Assembly: GCA_025800125.1 (NCBI GenBank)
Contig: JAOXSF010000058.1
Coordinates: forward strand, 1-58,118
Direction: 5' to 3'
Length of the DNA stretch: 58,118 bases
From: Marinobacterium sp.
GTDB taxonomy: Bacteria; Pseudomonadota; Gammaproteobacteria; Pseudomonadales; Balneatricaceae
Shown one piece after another: positions 17,944 to 28,437 of this stretch. The notes under the pieces are model-generated. The model saw nothing but the letters and a program-made list of their open reading frames with translations, did no database searches and was not told where the DNA came from. The position numbers and the translations under genes were made by a program. Position 1 is the stretch's first letter, and every line of letters begins with the position of its first letter.

Positions 17944-20208
17944 GTGAAACTGTCCCCCCGAATTCGTCTGGTCAGTCTGTTTATGCTGGCACTGGTGCTA
18001 TTGCTGATTCTGGGGCAGACCGCTGCTATCAGCCGTAAACACGGGCTGGAAGAGTTGCAACAGCGCTCGCTCACCGACCTTAATCGCTACCGTCTGAGCC
18101 TGAGTCAGAAACTGGAGCGCTACCGCAATATGCCGGAATTGCTGGCGACGCACTGGGAGCTTATACAGCTTTTGCAACAGACTGATGACAGCGATCGCCG
18201 TCGTCGGGCCAGCCTGTATCTGCAACAGGTGAATAATATTCTGGGTACGTCAGATGTATATCTGATGGACACGTCGGGTACCACTATCGCTGCCAGTAAC
18301 GAATACACTCCACGTAGCTTCATGGGGCGCAATTTTGCGTTTCGTCCCTATTTTCAGGATGCGATTGCCGGGCGGCCAGGGGCGTACTCGGCGGTTGGCC
18401 TGACATCAGGTAAGCGTGGTTACTACTTTTCCTACCCGGTGCAGCGTTATGGCCAGATTCTGGGGGTGGTGGTGGTCAAGATTGACCTGAATGACATTGA
18501 AGACGACTGGAATGACTCGCTGCTGGATATTCTGGTGGTGGATGATGATGACGTTGTTTTTATCTCTACCCGTCGTGACTGGAAATTCAGTCTGCTCAGC
18601 CCACGCCCTCAGTCCGAGCTTGCACGCATCGCCAGCAGTCAGCGTTATGGCCGTCATCCGTTGCAGGCGCTGGAAGTGATGGAACGTAAGCGGCGACTGG
18701 ATGGCAGTACACTGATTACGCTGATTGATCATCAGCGGCGTGAACATGATAAAAAGGCGGGCCCGGTTGAATACCTGCAACAGAGTGCACCGCTTGAAGG
18801 CTATGGCCTGCGGGTGGTTGCGCTGGCGCAGACCCGGCTGATCAAACAGAACGTCTGGGAAGCGGTAGTGCTGGTGGCCTTTATTTACGTCGCACTGGCA
18901 TTACTGGTGTTATTCCTGCTGACCCGGCGGCGAGCAGCACTGGAGCGGGTACGCTTCAAGCAGCAGCGCACCCGTGCGCTGGAGGAAAACGAGAGCCGCA
19001 TCCGGGCTATTATCGACAATACCCGTGCCGGGCTGATTACGCTGGACCGGCAGGGGCGTATTGATTCATTCAATCCGACCGCAGAAAAGCTGTTTGGTTA
19101 TCAGAGCGAACAGGTACGCGGGGATTATTTCAGTACTCTGCTCAGCCAGCCGGATCGGCCGCTGTGCTGGGCACATATTACCGCAGACGATCAACAGCGG
19201 GCGGCAGAGCTGGCACTTGAAGCAACGGGTGTGCGCCAGAATGACAGTCAGTTCCCGCTGGAACTGGTGATCGGCCAGATGAAGGTGGGCCGTCAGTTGC
19301 GTTTTATTGCCACGGTACATGACATAACCGAGCGTAAAGAGTCTGAGCGTCAGCTACGTCAGGCGCATGATGAGCTGGAAAGCCGGGTGCAGGCCCGCAC
19401 GGTTGATCTGACGGAAACCAATGCCCGTCTGCGCACCGAAATTGAACAGCATGATGCCACCCGCAATGAACTGATTCAGACCGCCAAGCTGGCGGTACTG
19501 GGGCAGCTGGCAGCGGGCATTAACCACGAGCTTAACCAGCCACTGACGGCGATACGCGCCTATGCTGATAATGCCTGTGCATTCCTGAAAATGGGCAGGC
19601 TGGAGACGGTTGAAACCAACCTGACAGAAATCAGTGGGCTGACCGAACGGATGGCGCGGATTATTCATCCACTCAAGGAATTTTCCCGCAACAGCAGTGG
19701 GAAACCGGAACCGGTCAATCTGCGCGCTTTGCGTGATGGCGCGATGTCAATTCTGTATGGCCAACTGCATCGTCGCAGGATTGAAATTGAATGGCCGCAG
19801 CGGCTGGAACAGTACTACGTGCTGGGTGACATGCTGCGACTGGAGCAGGTGATGGTCAATCTGATTCGTAACGCATTGCAGGCGATGGAGACGCATGCGC
19901 CGCTGGCAGCGCAAACGGTGCAGTTGCAGATCAGCGTTGAAGAACAGGGCGCTCAACTGGCCATCCGTATACGTGACCATGGGCCAGGCATTGCCGAAGC
20001 TGACCTGTCGCGTATCTTTGAACCGTTTTTTACCACCAAAAGCGCAGGCCAGGGGCTTGGGCTCGGACTGTCCATTTCATACCGTATAATCGAAAGCCTG
20101 AACGGTCGTCTGAGTGCGAGCAATCACCCGCAAGGCGGCGCGGTGTTTACCCTGACCCTGCCACGCTGTGAGCCGGTCGGGCTGGATGCACAGGCTGGCG
20201 ATGCGTAA
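17944..20208 (+). CDS. dctB: DctB-like sensor histidine kinase
   Basis: A 754-residue membrane sensor. Order: cytoplasmic N-tail and membrane helix (about 7-27), a periplasmic double-Cache sensor (about 28-300; YLMDTSGTTIAASNEY, FRPYFQDAIAGRPG, GYYFSYPV), second helix (about 307-328), PAS domain (about 345-465; IIDNTRAGLITLDRQGRIDSF), coiled linker, HisKA with phospho-accepting His528 (GINHELNQPLTAIRAY), and an ATPase domain (NLIRNALQAM, DHGPGI, GLGLGLSIS). The periplasmic motifs match C4-dicarboxylate sensor DctB. It has a GTG start with GGAG upstream. The partner regulator lies 102 bp downstream. No dicarboxylate transporter is adjacent, so the ligand is inferred only. Confidence 0.85.
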   Translation: MKLSPRIRLVSLFMLALVLLLILGQTAAISRKHGLEELQQRSLTDLNRYRLSLSQKLERYRNMPELLATHWELIQLLQQTDDSDRRRRASLYLQQVNNILGTSDVYLMDTSGTTIAASNEYTPRSFMGRNFAFRPYFQDAIAGRPGAYSAVGLTSGKRGYYFSYPVQRYGQILGVVVVKIDLNDIEDDWNDSLLDILVVDDDDVVFISTRRDWKFSLLSPRPQSELARIASSQRYGRHPLQALEVMERKRRLDGSTLITLIDHQRREHDKKAGPVEYLQQSAPLEGYGLRVVALAQTRLIKQNVWEAVVLVAFIYVALALLVLFLLTRRRAALERVRFKQQRTRALEENESRIRAIIDNTRAGLITLDRQGRIDSFNPTAEKLFGYQSEQVRGDYFSTLLSQPDRPLCWAHITADDQQRAAELALEATGVRQNDSQFPLELVIGQMKVGRQLRFIATVHDITERKESERQLRQAHDELESRVQARTVDLTETNARLRTEIEQHDATRNELIQTAKLAVLGQLAAGINHELNQPLTAIRAYADNACAFLKMGRLETVETNLTEISGLTERMARIIHPLKEFSRNSSGKPEPVNLRALRDGAMSILYGQLHRRRIEIEWPQRLEQYYVLGDMLRLEQVMVNLIRNALQAMETHAPLAAQTVQLQISVEEQGAQLAIRIRDHGPGIAEADLSRIFEPFFTTKSAGQGLGLGLSISYRIIESLNGRLSASNHPQGGAVFTLTLPRCEPVGLDAQAGDA

Positions 20209-20310
20209 CGACAGTGCTTTCGGAATATGATACATGGCTGAAAAGGCCCGTGAGAGGTCAGTCAGCCACAATACCCACAACCCACCTTGCTATACAACAG
20301 GAACTCCACC

Positions 20311-21678
20311 ATGCAGAGCGCAGACCCGATCCCCCTGATTCTGGTTGATGACGAACCCCATATCCGGCTGGCCGCTGGACAGACGCTGGAACTGGCCGGT
20401 TATGAGGTCACTACCTTTGAGCGTGCCGAGCCGGTTTTGAATCAGATTGGTGATAACTGGCCCGGTGTGCTGGTAACCGACATAAACCTGCCGGGTATGG
20501 ATGGCCTTGAATTGATGAAACGGGTGCAGATGATTGACCCGGATCTGCCCGTTATTCTGATTACCGGCCATGGTGATATATCCATGGCCGTGCGAGCGAT
20601 GCGTGATGGTGCATGGGATTTTATTGAGAAACCTTTTGCGTCTGATCTGTTGCAGGATGTGGTGCGCCGGGCGGTGGAAAAGCGGGCGCTGACCATTGAA
20701 AACCGTAATCTGCGTACAGAGCTGGCCGCGCAGAGCGCTCCGGGCCCCAGGGTGATCGGTAATACTCCCGTGATTCAGCAGATGCGGCGGCTGATTCAGT
20801 CCGTTGCTGATGCCCCTGCCGATATTCTGCTGATGGGAGAAACCGGCTCCGGCAAGGACCTGCTGGCCCGTTATATTCACGAGCACAGTCGCCGTCGCGA
20901 GCATAATTTTGTTGCCATCAATTGCGGGGCAGTGCCGGAAAATCTGATTGAGTCGGAGCTGTTCGGGCATGAAAAGGGTGCGTTTACCGATGCAAAAAGC
21001 CGTCGTATCGGTAAATTTGAACACGCGAATGGTGGCACCCTGTTTCTGGACGAAATTGAATCCATGCCGATGTCGTTGCAGGTCAAACTGTTGCGGGTAC
21101 TGGAGGAACGGGTCATTGAACGCCTGGGTTCCAATGAGCTGATTCCAATCGACATCAGAGTGGTGGCAGCATCGAAAGCAGATCTGCGCGAGCGGGCGCT
21201 GGCGGGTGAATTTCGTGAAGATCTTTATTACCGGTTGAATGTGGTGCAGGTGGATATTCCACCGCTAAGGGAGCGGCGTGATGATATTCCGTTGCTGTTC
21301 CAGCACTTTGCGCTGATCGCTCTGGCGCAATATGGCCGTGAAGATGTACCGCCGCTGTCTGCTGAACGTCTGCATAGCCTGATCAGTCATGACTGGCCGG
21401 GGAATGTACGTGAGTTGCGTAATCTGGCGGAGCGTTATGTGTTGCTCGGTGAAGCTTGCACATTTGGTTTTGATAACCGTCCCATTACAGATAGCGGCGA
21501 AGACTGGATGAGTCTGCCTGAACAGGTGGCGCGTTTTGAAAAATTGCTGATTCATACTGAGCTGGGTCGTCATGGTGGTTCTATCACTGATACCCTGCAA
21601 AGCTTGGGGCTGCCGCGAAAAACGCTATACGATAAGATGAAAAAACACGGCTTGAACAAGGACGACTATAAAGGTTGA
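20311..21678 (+). CDS. dctD: DctD-like sigma-54-dependent response regulator
   Basis: A 455-residue NtrC-class activator. Receiver domain 1-125 with phospho-acceptor Asp57 (VTDINLPGMDG) and EKPF lysine; AAA+ domain with Walker A GETGSGKD (176-183), sigma-54-contact loop GAFTDA (223-228) in place of the commonest GAFTGA, Walker B GTLFLDEIES, and arginine-finger region; Fis-type HTH at the C-terminus (GSITDTLQSLGLPRKTLYDKMKKHGL). The ATG at 20311 has AGGAA upstream; an in-frame TTG at 20287 is less likely. Paired with the DctB-like kinase. Targets are probably distant sigma-54 promoters. Confidence 0.88.
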   Translation: MQSADPIPLILVDDEPHIRLAAGQTLELAGYEVTTFERAEPVLNQIGDNWPGVLVTDINLPGMDGLELMKRVQMIDPDLPVILITGHGDISMAVRAMRDGAWDFIEKPFASDLLQDVVRRAVEKRALTIENRNLRTELAAQSAPGPRVIGNTPVIQQMRRLIQSVADAPADILLMGETGSGKDLLARYIHEHSRRREHNFVAINCGAVPENLIESELFGHEKGAFTDAKSRRIGKFEHANGGTLFLDEIESMPMSLQVKLLRVLEERVIERLGSNELIPIDIRVVAASKADLRERALAGEFREDLYYRLNVVQVDIPPLRERRDDIPLLFQHFALIALAQYGREDVPPLSAERLHSLISHDWPGNVRELRNLAERYVLLGEACTFGFDNRPITDSGEDWMSLPEQVARFEKLLIHTELGRHGGSITDTLQSLGLPRKTLYDKMKKHGLNKDDYKG

Positions 21679-21698
21679 ACAGAAAAGGTTGAACAGAA
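21671..21698 (+). repeat. 14-bp perfect tandem duplication across the dctD stop
   Basis: AAGGTTGAACAGAA is repeated head to tail; the stop codon of the response regulator lies in the first copy, so the second copy is non-coding. Confidence 0.85.
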
Positions 21699-21799
21699 GG
21701 AGCAGCTGGTTGAACCGGTTGAGATAAAAGCTGAGATGCGGGTATACAGGGCCGCCTGACGTCGATAAGGCTATTGTGTGTGATGTAACTCCCTGTGAA

Positions 21800-21835
21800 C
21801 AACAACGCCGGGCAGTGCCCGGCGTTGTTATTTGT
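21800..21835 (+). terminator. Terminator between dctD and mrcA
   Basis: CAACAACGCCGGGCA and TGCCCGGCGTTGTT form a 14-bp GC-rich stem with almost no loop, followed by ATTTG rightward. It is placed between convergent genes and should work in both directions. Confidence 0.8.
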
Positions 21836-21851
21836 GTGTCATGCAGGCAGC

Positions 21852-24326
21852 TCAGAAAATATCTTCAGTGGTATTGCCCTTGCTGCCTGGTGCGGCGGGT
21901 GGTACGGCACGATTTTTCGGTGTGTTTTCCTTGCGGAATACCTCAAACATCGCATCCTGTTGCCCGGCATAGGCCAGCTGGCCACTTTTCGGGTCGATTC
22001 GTACGCTGACAATGCCGTCTGGCGGTGTCGGGCCGTTTTCCGGTTGCTCGTTCAGTGCCACTTTCATGAAGTCGATCCAGATTGGCAATGCTGCGGTACT
22101 GCCAAATTCCCGCTTACCCAGGGTTTTGGGCTGATCAAAACCAACCCAGGCGGTGGCAACCATGTCGCGGTTAAAGCCGGAGAACCAGGCATCTTTCTGA
22201 TCGTTGGTAGTGCCCGTTTTGCCCGCCAGGTCGCCCCGGTTCAGGGCTTTGGCGCGACGGCCTGTACCGTTTTTGATCACGTCCTGCATGATGTTGTAGA
22301 TCAGATAACTGACCTGCTTATCGAGAATACGTTCAGCAACCGGAATCGCAGTCACCTGAGCGCCCGCTGGTACTGAAGCCAGTGTGGCCGGGTCGGCATC
22401 TTCCGGTACAAAGGTGCAGTCTTCACAGACGGTATCGGGTCGAATCAGACTGATCGTGTTGCCGTAGGCGTCATCAATTCGACTGATAAAGTTCGGTTTC
22501 ACCCGGAAGCCACCATTGGCAAAGGTTGCATAACCGGTAACCACCTCCAGCGGGGTGACATCTGCGGTGCCCAGAGACAGTGACAGGTTATTTGGTAGTT
22601 TCTGTGGGTCAAAGCCGAACTGGGTCAGAATATCGACCCCGGTCTGAATGCCGATGCTCTGCAACAGGCGGATAGAAACCAGATTACGTGAACGATACAG
22701 CGCTTCACGCAGACGGGTCGGGCCGTAGAACTTTTTACTGTAGTTCTGTGGCCGCCAGCTGGATTCCAGATTTTTGTCATGGAATACCACCGGTGCGTCG
22801 TTAATCAGGGTAGCCGGGGTATAGCCTTTGGTCAGCGCGGCGGTATAGATGAACGGTTTGACATTAGAGCCCAGCTGACGGTTAGCCTGTACGGCACGGT
22901 TAAATTTATTGTGGTGGAAATTAAAACCGCCCTGTAATGCCAGAATGGCACCGTTTTGCGGGTTCATGGCAATAAATGAGCCCTGTACTTTTGGCAACTG
23001 GGTGAGCTGCCATTTCTGTTCGGGTGCTGTGGCCTGAGCTGCGTCTTCCCCTTCTGCCGGAGGCTTCTGTGCTGTTTCGTCGATGCGTGGGCGAATACGG
23101 ACAATATCACCTGCTTTGAATATATCAGCAGCAGTCTTCGGTGTTTTGCCCATCCAGTTCACGCCCTTGTAGGGGCGGGCCCAGCTCATGCCATCCCAGT
23201 CCAGTGTGATCCGTTCACCGTTCTTGCGTAACAGTTCAGCCTGTTTTTCTTCGGTTTTCAGCACCAGTGCCGGTTCTATATCACCGTAACTGATGACTTT
23301 ACGTAACTGCTGAAAAGCGGTCTCTTCACCCAGTGCTGCCAGTTCCAGCTGTTTTTCTGGCCCGCGATAGCCATGACGCTGGCTGTAGTTGAGCAACCCG
23401 CCCTGTAATGCGCTGACTGCTGCCTGTTGCAGGTCGCTTTGCAAGGTGGTGTATACCCGGTAGCCCTCGGTGTAGAGATCTTCTCCGTATACCTTGAATA
23501 GCTCTTTGCGCACCATCTCTGCGACATAGGGGGCCTGCAGCTCTATATCTGCACCGTGGTAGCGCGCGGTTACTGGCGTTTGCATTGCCGTTTCATAGGC
23601 CTGATCATCAATGTAAGCCAGCTGATGCATACGTTGCAGAATCCAGTTACGGCGCTTCAGTGCCCGGCTCGGGTTGGTGATCGGGTTATAGGCGGACGGT
23701 GCTTTCGGCAGGCCGGCAATCATTGCCAACTGTGCCAGTCCCAGCTCGGCAATCGGTTTGCCGTAGTAGACATTCGCTGCTGCCTGAATACCGTAGGAGC
23801 GGTGTCCAAGGTAGATCTTGTTGACGTACAGCTCCATGATCTCTTCCTTGCTCAGCTCCTGTTCGATACGCAGTGCCAGCAGGATCTCCATGAATTTACG
23901 TTTGAATGTACGCTCACGGGTCAGGAAGAAGTTTTTTGCCACCTGCATGGTGATGGTGGAACCACCACTCTGAATACGACCGGTGCTGGCCAGTTGTACA
24001 GCCGCACGGGCGAGGCCTTTGATATCAATACCAAAGTGCTCATAAAAACGGCTGTCCTCGGCGGCCAGTAATGCTTGCCGGTACTGCTGCGGAATTTCGT
24101 CATAGCGTACCGGTGTCCGGCGCTTTTCACCGAACTCTGCAATCAGTTTTGCATCGGTAGAGTAAACCCGTAACGGAGTCTGAAATTTGACCTCCCGCAG
24201 GGTCTGCACATCGGGTAGTTGTGGCGAAAAATAGAACCAGCCAGCAGTCAGAGCGGCAGCACCAGCCAGTGCGCCGAGCAGTCCCAGTTTCAGGAACAGC
24301 TTGAACAGATAGGTGAGAAAACGCAT
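21852..24326 (-). CDS. mrcA: Penicillin-binding protein 1A (bifunctional peptidoglycan synthase)
   Basis: An 824-residue class A PBP. A single N-terminal membrane anchor (residues about 7-30) leads to the GT51 glycosyltransferase domain with catalytic-glutamate motif EDSRFYEHFGID, QSGGSTITMQVAKN and KIYLGH. An OB-like insert follows, then the transpeptidase domain with SNVKP (active-site Ser of SxxK), SRN and KTGTTND. It polymerises and cross-links peptidoglycan in the periplasm. It is divergent from pilQ; in Pseudomonas and relatives the divergent partner is pilM, the first gene of pilMNOPQ. Confidence 0.96.
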   Translation of the reverse strand: MRFLTYLFKLFLKLGLLGALAGAAALTAGWFYFSPQLPDVQTLREVKFQTPLRVYSTDAKLIAEFGEKRRTPVRYDEIPQQYRQALLAAEDSRFYEHFGIDIKGLARAAVQLASTGRIQSGGSTITMQVAKNFFLTRERTFKRKFMEILLALRIEQELSKEEIMELYVNKIYLGHRSYGIQAAANVYYGKPIAELGLAQLAMIAGLPKAPSAYNPITNPSRALKRRNWILQRMHQLAYIDDQAYETAMQTPVTARYHGADIELQAPYVAEMVRKELFKVYGEDLYTEGYRVYTTLQSDLQQAAVSALQGGLLNYSQRHGYRGPEKQLELAALGEETAFQQLRKVISYGDIEPALVLKTEEKQAELLRKNGERITLDWDGMSWARPYKGVNWMGKTPKTAADIFKAGDIVRIRPRIDETAQKPPAEGEDAAQATAPEQKWQLTQLPKVQGSFIAMNPQNGAILALQGGFNFHHNKFNRAVQANRQLGSNVKPFIYTAALTKGYTPATLINDAPVVFHDKNLESSWRPQNYSKKFYGPTRLREALYRSRNLVSIRLLQSIGIQTGVDILTQFGFDPQKLPNNLSLSLGTADVTPLEVVTGYATFANGGFRVKPNFISRIDDAYGNTISLIRPDTVCEDCTFVPEDADPATLASVPAGAQVTAIPVAERILDKQVSYLIYNIMQDVIKNGTGRRAKALNRGDLAGKTGTTNDQKDAWFSGFNRDMVATAWVGFDQPKTLGKREFGSTAALPIWIDFMKVALNEQPENGPTPPDGIVSVRIDPKSGQLAYAGQQDAMFEVFRKENTPKNRAVPPAAPGSKGNTTEDIF

Positions 24327-24704
24327 GCGATCCTGCAGTTATCGAACAAAAGTTATCGAACAGATGGCGAACAGTTATTATACGGTGCTGGCTGCAGCCT
24401 CCCAAGTATGAGGGTGGATGCAGCGATGCAGATAGCCAAGATTATCGACTTTCAGTCTGTTTTGCTGCGTTTTATGCAGTTGAAGTCTGTTCGTAACAGC
24501 GTCTGCCTGTCTGTCAGGGCAGGATTATGGGATGGGCACAGATAACATTCTGTAACAGGTTGTGCTGTTTTTTAGTCGTAACAGGGCTGGTTTTTTGGCG
24601 TCTGTGAGCCGAATATTGACCGACAGACCGGACCGGTTGCCAGTAATCCGTGCGAAAATAGCGGATTTTGGATGGCGTCCCGTTTTTTAGCAGAAGGGCT
24701 TCTC
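24327..24704. other. Divergent mrcA-pilQ intergenic region
   Basis: These 378 bp carry the promoters of mrcA and pilQ. GTTATCGAAC occurs twice at about 24341-24365. I see no remnant of pilM, pilN, pilO or pilP in any frame and no other recognisable feature. Confidence 0.5.
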
Positions 24705-26693
24705 ATGATTCGCGATTTATCCCCCCGATTTCTAACACTGTCTTTTGCGCTGCTGTTGTTGTGCACAGGCCTGTTATCCGGGATTAACGCAGCGCAGGCC
24801 GAAGTGGCCCGGCTGGTAAAAATACAGCCGCTGGTGTTGTCGAATAACCGTATACAGGTTCGGTTTGACTTTACCTTGCCTCCGCCGCTGCCACAGAGTT
24901 TCCAGGTGGAAGACCCGGCCCGGTTGGTACTGGACTTCTGGGGGGTAGAGAACGATACCGCGCAGAAAGTTTTTCCGGTGCGGGCTGGGCCGTTGCAGGG
25001 TGTTGAACTGGGTCAGGGGTATGGGCGACTGCGGGCAACCATCAATACTTCAGATGTGATGCCATGGCGACTGTCCGGGTCAGGCAACAGCCTGTTTCTT
25101 GAAATGTCACCACAGCTGGCCAGTATGCCGGTCGCTGGGCGACTACCACTGCGCCATGTAGCCGGAGAAACGCCACTGGCAGCGGCGACACGGTTACAGG
25201 GTATGGAGTTTGAGCAGGATGGCGTGATGGGGCGGGTTTTCCTGACGTTATCGGATGATCGTGCGGGCGTTGATATTCTGGAAGAAGGTAACAACGTACT
25301 GGTCAATCTGCTGGGCGCGCAACTGTCAGAAAAATTGCAGCAGCGCCTGAATGTGCAAAAGTTTGGAACACCGTTGCTGTTTATGGACGCCTTCAGCAGT
25401 GATGGTAATACAGCAGTGCTGCTTAAACCTGGCGCTGAGCCGTATCATTTCAGCGGCTGGCAGCTGGGGCGCAATCTGATTTTTGAATTCCTGCCACAGC
25501 CAGAGCTGACCCAGGCCCGCTTTTCCGGGCGTCCTATGACGGTCAATCTGCAGCAGGTCAGCGTACGGGCGGTATTGCAGATGATTGCAGAAACTGCGGG
25601 TCAGAACCTGGTGGTCAGCGATACGGTAGAGGGTCAGATCAGCTTGAGGCTGCTCAACGTACCCTGGCGTCAGGCGCTGAACCTGGTGATGCATGACCAG
25701 CAACTGTCTGAACGTCAGCTCGGTGCTGTATCGTTGATACTGTCCAGGGCTGATATTGAAGGCATGATTGCCGCCGATAGTGCGGCAGCAACACCAGTCG
25801 TTGATGGCCGTATGCAGCTGGCTGATGGCCAGATGGGCGCGATTGGTGATGAGAAAAAAGCGAAAAAACCAGTAATCAGCACCCGCACCGAAATGATGCC
25901 GGTTCGCCATCATCGAGCTTCTGATCTGCGCGCTCAGCTGATAGACGCTGAATTACTGTCACCACAGGGTAATATGGAAGCCGATGATACGACCGGTATG
26001 CTGGTGGTTAATGATACTGATGAAGCACGCGCACGTATTCGTGATGTGCTTGGCAAACTGGACGTCATCATCTACCGCAGCCTGTTGCTGGAAACACATC
26101 TGGTGGCGGCACCGCGCAAGATTGCCCGTGATCTGGGGGTACGCTGGAGCGATGAAGTACCGCATAGTAAAGGGCTGGATATAGGCTTTCGTCAGGGTAC
26201 CAGCCCGCTTGGGCCTTACCTGAACCGCCTGCAGGCTCAGGGCCAGGTGCGTATTCTGTCCCGCACTGTCAAACGCCTTAACAGTGGTGATGAGGTCAGT
26301 CTGGAGCGGGCGCGTGAGCTGACACCGCTGATTGGCCGTCGTACTGATCACTATCAGGATGTGGTGCTGTCACTGGATGCGATGACCCGCATTCAACAGG
26401 GTGGCCGTATTCTGATGGATATTGATATTAATCGTGACATTCTGACCCAGGCTGATCGCAGCATTGATATGTCAATTGCCAATAACGAAGCAATTTCCTC
26501 TGTAGTGGTGCCGGATGGCGACTCACTGGTGCTGACCGGTTTCCTTGAACAGGTACGAAATGAGGCCGCAATTGTACCTGCCAGAAAATCGACACTTGGC
26601 AAGCTGCCACGCAACACCGAGAATAGCGGCCAGGATATGGAGCTGCTGGTGTTTATCACTCCAGTGCTGGAGGGCAGCTCATCAAGGTATTAA
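24705..26693 (+). CDS. pilQ: Divergent PilQ-type secretin
   Basis: A 662-residue outer-membrane secretin through which the type IV pilus would pass. The signal peptide ([19 protein letters not shown], cleavage near AQA-E) is followed by an AMIN domain (about 40-130), a STN/N0 domain ([20 protein letters not shown]), an N1 domain ([23 protein letters not shown]) and the secretin core ending [12 protein letters not shown]. The core is diverged: the usual VPxLGDIPxLGxLF segment is replaced by [12 protein letters not shown]. The start at 24705 is set by AGAAGG. aroK follows within 21 bp. pilMNOP, normally just upstream, are absent here. Confidence 0.82.
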   Translation: MIRDLSPRFLTLSFALLLLCTGLLSGINAAQAEVARLVKIQPLVLSNNRIQVRFDFTLPPPLPQSFQVEDPARLVLDFWGVENDTAQKVFPVRAGPLQGVELGQGYGRLRATINTSDVMPWRLSGSGNSLFLEMSPQLASMPVAGRLPLRHVAGETPLAAATRLQGMEFEQDGVMGRVFLTLSDDRAGVDILEEGNNVLVNLLGAQLSEKLQQRLNVQKFGTPLLFMDAFSSDGNTAVLLKPGAEPYHFSGWQLGRNLIFEFLPQPELTQARFSGRPMTVNLQQVSVRAVLQMIAETAGQNLVVSDTVEGQISLRLLNVPWRQALNLVMHDQQLSERQLGAVSLILSRADIEGMIAADSAAATPVVDGRMQLADGQMGAIGDEKKAKKPVISTRTEMMPVRHHRASDLRAQLIDAELLSPQGNMEADDTTGMLVVNDTDEARARIRDVLGKLDVIIYRSLLLETHLVAAPRKIARDLGVRWSDEVPHSKGLDIGFRQGTSPLGPYLNRLQAQGQVRILSRTVKRLNSGDEVSLERARELTPLIGRRTDHYQDVVLSLDAMTRIQQGGRILMDIDINRDILTQADRSIDMSIANNEAISSVVVPDGDSLVLTGFLEQVRNEAAIVPARKSTLGKLPRNTENSGQDMELLVFITPVLEGSSSRY

Positions 26694-26713
26694 CTGACCG
26701 GGCTGGCCGTATT

Positions 26714-27235
26714 TTGAATATTATTCTGGTCGGGCCTATGGGTGCGGGTAAGAGCACCATAGGCCGTCTTCTGGCGCAGGAATTGCAGCTGCGCTTTGTG
26801 GATTCTGATCGTGAGATCGAAGAGCGGGCGGGGGCGAACATCCCCTGGATTTTTGATGTCGAAGGTGAAACCGGTTTTCGTAACCGGGAGCAGGCAACGA
26901 TAGAAGAACTGGTAACCGAGGAAGACCTGGTGCTGGCAACGGGAGGTGGTGTCGTTAAACGCGAAGCTAACCGGGCTGCACTGTCTGCGGGTGGTTTTGT
27001 GGTCTACCTGCATACCTCGGTTGACCAGCAGTTGCAGCGCACCGCTAAAGATAAAAACCGGCCACTGTTGCAGACGGAGAACCCTCGGGCTGTGCTGGAA
27101 GGGTTGATGGAAGAGCGTGATCCGCTTTATCGCCAGGTCTGTGATCTGTTGATCCAGACGGATCGCCGCCATCCCCGTGCAGTGGTATCGACTATTATCC
27201 GTCAACTGGTCCGTGATAATGTGATAAAACGCTGA
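26714..27235 (+). CDS. aroK: Shikimate kinase
   Basis: Phosphorylates shikimate with ATP in the chorismate pathway. The 173-residue protein has Walker [10 protein letters not shown] at residues about 7-15, shikimate-binding DSDREIEE and GETGFRNRE, and the GGGVV block. The only usable start in frame is TTG, giving [15 protein letters not shown] (read with Met); there is no clear ribosome site, so translation may be coupled to pilQ, whose stop is 20 bp upstream. pilQ-aroK-aroB order is conserved in gammaproteobacteria. Confidence 0.93.
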   Translation: MNIILVGPMGAGKSTIGRLLAQELQLRFVDSDREIEERAGANIPWIFDVEGETGFRNREQATIEELVTEEDLVLATGGGVVKREANRAALSAGGFVVYLHTSVDQQLQRTAKDKNRPLLQTENPRAVLEGLMEERDPLYRQVCDLLIQTDRRHPRAVVSTIIRQLVRDNVIKR

Positions 27236-27339
27236 TTTGAATCGGCTGTTCGCGCTGTGACCGAAGGGATGATCAGGGCAGGGCGGCAATTCCGGGATTA
27301 ACATGCCAGCTATTGGCTGGCGTGCTGAAGAGAGCAAGT

Positions 27340-28425
27340 ATGCAAACGTTGAATGTCGCGCTGGGTGAGCGCAGTTATCCTATCTTTATTGGCCGAGACC
27401 TGTTGGCGCAAGGGTTAATGAACCCTTACATTCGGGGTCGCCAGGTAATGATTGTCAGTAATGAAACGATTGCGCCGCTATATATGGATACCCTGCGGAC
27501 CGCGCTGGACCAGGCATGGAAGATTGATGAGGTGGTATTACCTGATGGCGAGCAGTTCAAGAACCTCGACCATCTGAACAGTATTTTTGACGCATTGCTG
27601 GAAGAACGTCACAACCGCACCACAACGCTGATTGCACTGGGTGGTGGGGTCATCGGAGATATGACTGGTTTTGCCGCTGCTGCTTATCAGCGTGGTGTCG
27701 ATTTTGTCCAGGTACCAACGACACTGCTCTCTCAGGTTGATTCGTCAGTGGGGGGCAAAACCGGCGTTAACCACCCTCAGGGCAAGAATATGATCGGTGC
27801 TTTCCATCAGCCGCGAGCGGTGGTTATTGATACCGACGTACTGGCCACGTTGCCAGAGCGGGAACTGGCGGCTGGTCTGGCGGAAGTGATCAAATACGGC
27901 CTGATCTATGATGCCGCTTTCCTGGACTGGCTGGAACAGCATATGGATGGCCTGAATGGCCGTGATCCGGAATTGCTGGCGCAGGCGATTCACCGTTCCT
28001 GTGAAATCAAAGCACAGGTAGTGGCTGAAGATGAGAAAGAGGCTGGTATTCGTGCCTGGTTGAATCTTGGCCATACCTTTGGTCACGCCATTGAAGCGCA
28101 CCAGGGGTATGGTAACTGGCTGCATGGTGAAGCGGTTGGCGCAGGTATCATGATGGCCGCAGACCTCTCCTGCCGTCTGGGCTGGATCAGTACCGACGAG
28201 TTGGCACGGGTTGAGCGGATTCTGAGGGCAGCAAAATTGCCTGTTACCGCCCCGATGGATATGGCAGCGGATGATTTTATTAATCTGATGTCGGTAGATA
28301 AGAAAGTACTGGATGGTCAGCTGAGGCTGGTGTTGCTGCGCAAACTGGGAGAAGCGGTTGTAACAGCCGACTTTGACTCGCAGTTACTGATGCAGACGCT
28401 GACTCACGGGCGCTCGGGCAGTTAA
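27340..28425 (+). CDS. aroB: 3-dehydroquinate synthase
   Basis: Second enzyme of the shikimate pathway, converting DAHP to 3-dehydroquinate with NAD and a divalent metal. From the ATG at 27340 it is 361 residues. Visible blocks: [10 protein letters not shown], the NAD motif [13 protein letters not shown], the [21 protein letters not shown] stretch split by substrate-binding residues, KYGLIYD, and metal ligand region [11 protein letters not shown] plus LHGEAV. An in-frame TTG at 27313 is less likely because homologues begin MQTLNVALG. It is 104 bp after aroK. Confidence 0.97.
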   Translation: MQTLNVALGERSYPIFIGRDLLAQGLMNPYIRGRQVMIVSNETIAPLYMDTLRTALDQAWKIDEVVLPDGEQFKNLDHLNSIFDALLEERHNRTTTLIALGGGVIGDMTGFAAAAYQRGVDFVQVPTTLLSQVDSSVGGKTGVNHPQGKNMIGAFHQPRAVVIDTDVLATLPERELAAGLAEVIKYGLIYDAAFLDWLEQHMDGLNGRDPELLAQAIHRSCEIKAQVVAEDEKEAGIRAWLNLGHTFGHAIEAHQGYGNWLHGEAVGAGIMMAADLSCRLGWISTDELARVERILRAAKLPVTAPMDMAADDFINLMSVDKKVLDGQLRLVLLRKLGEAVVTADFDSQLLMQTLTHGRSGS

Positions 28426-28437
28426 AGGGGCCACGGC

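Noticed and set aside
24327-24704. Decayed pilM remnant upstream of pilQ
   Set aside because: No frame in this gap gives recognisable PilM, PilN, PilO or PilP residues.
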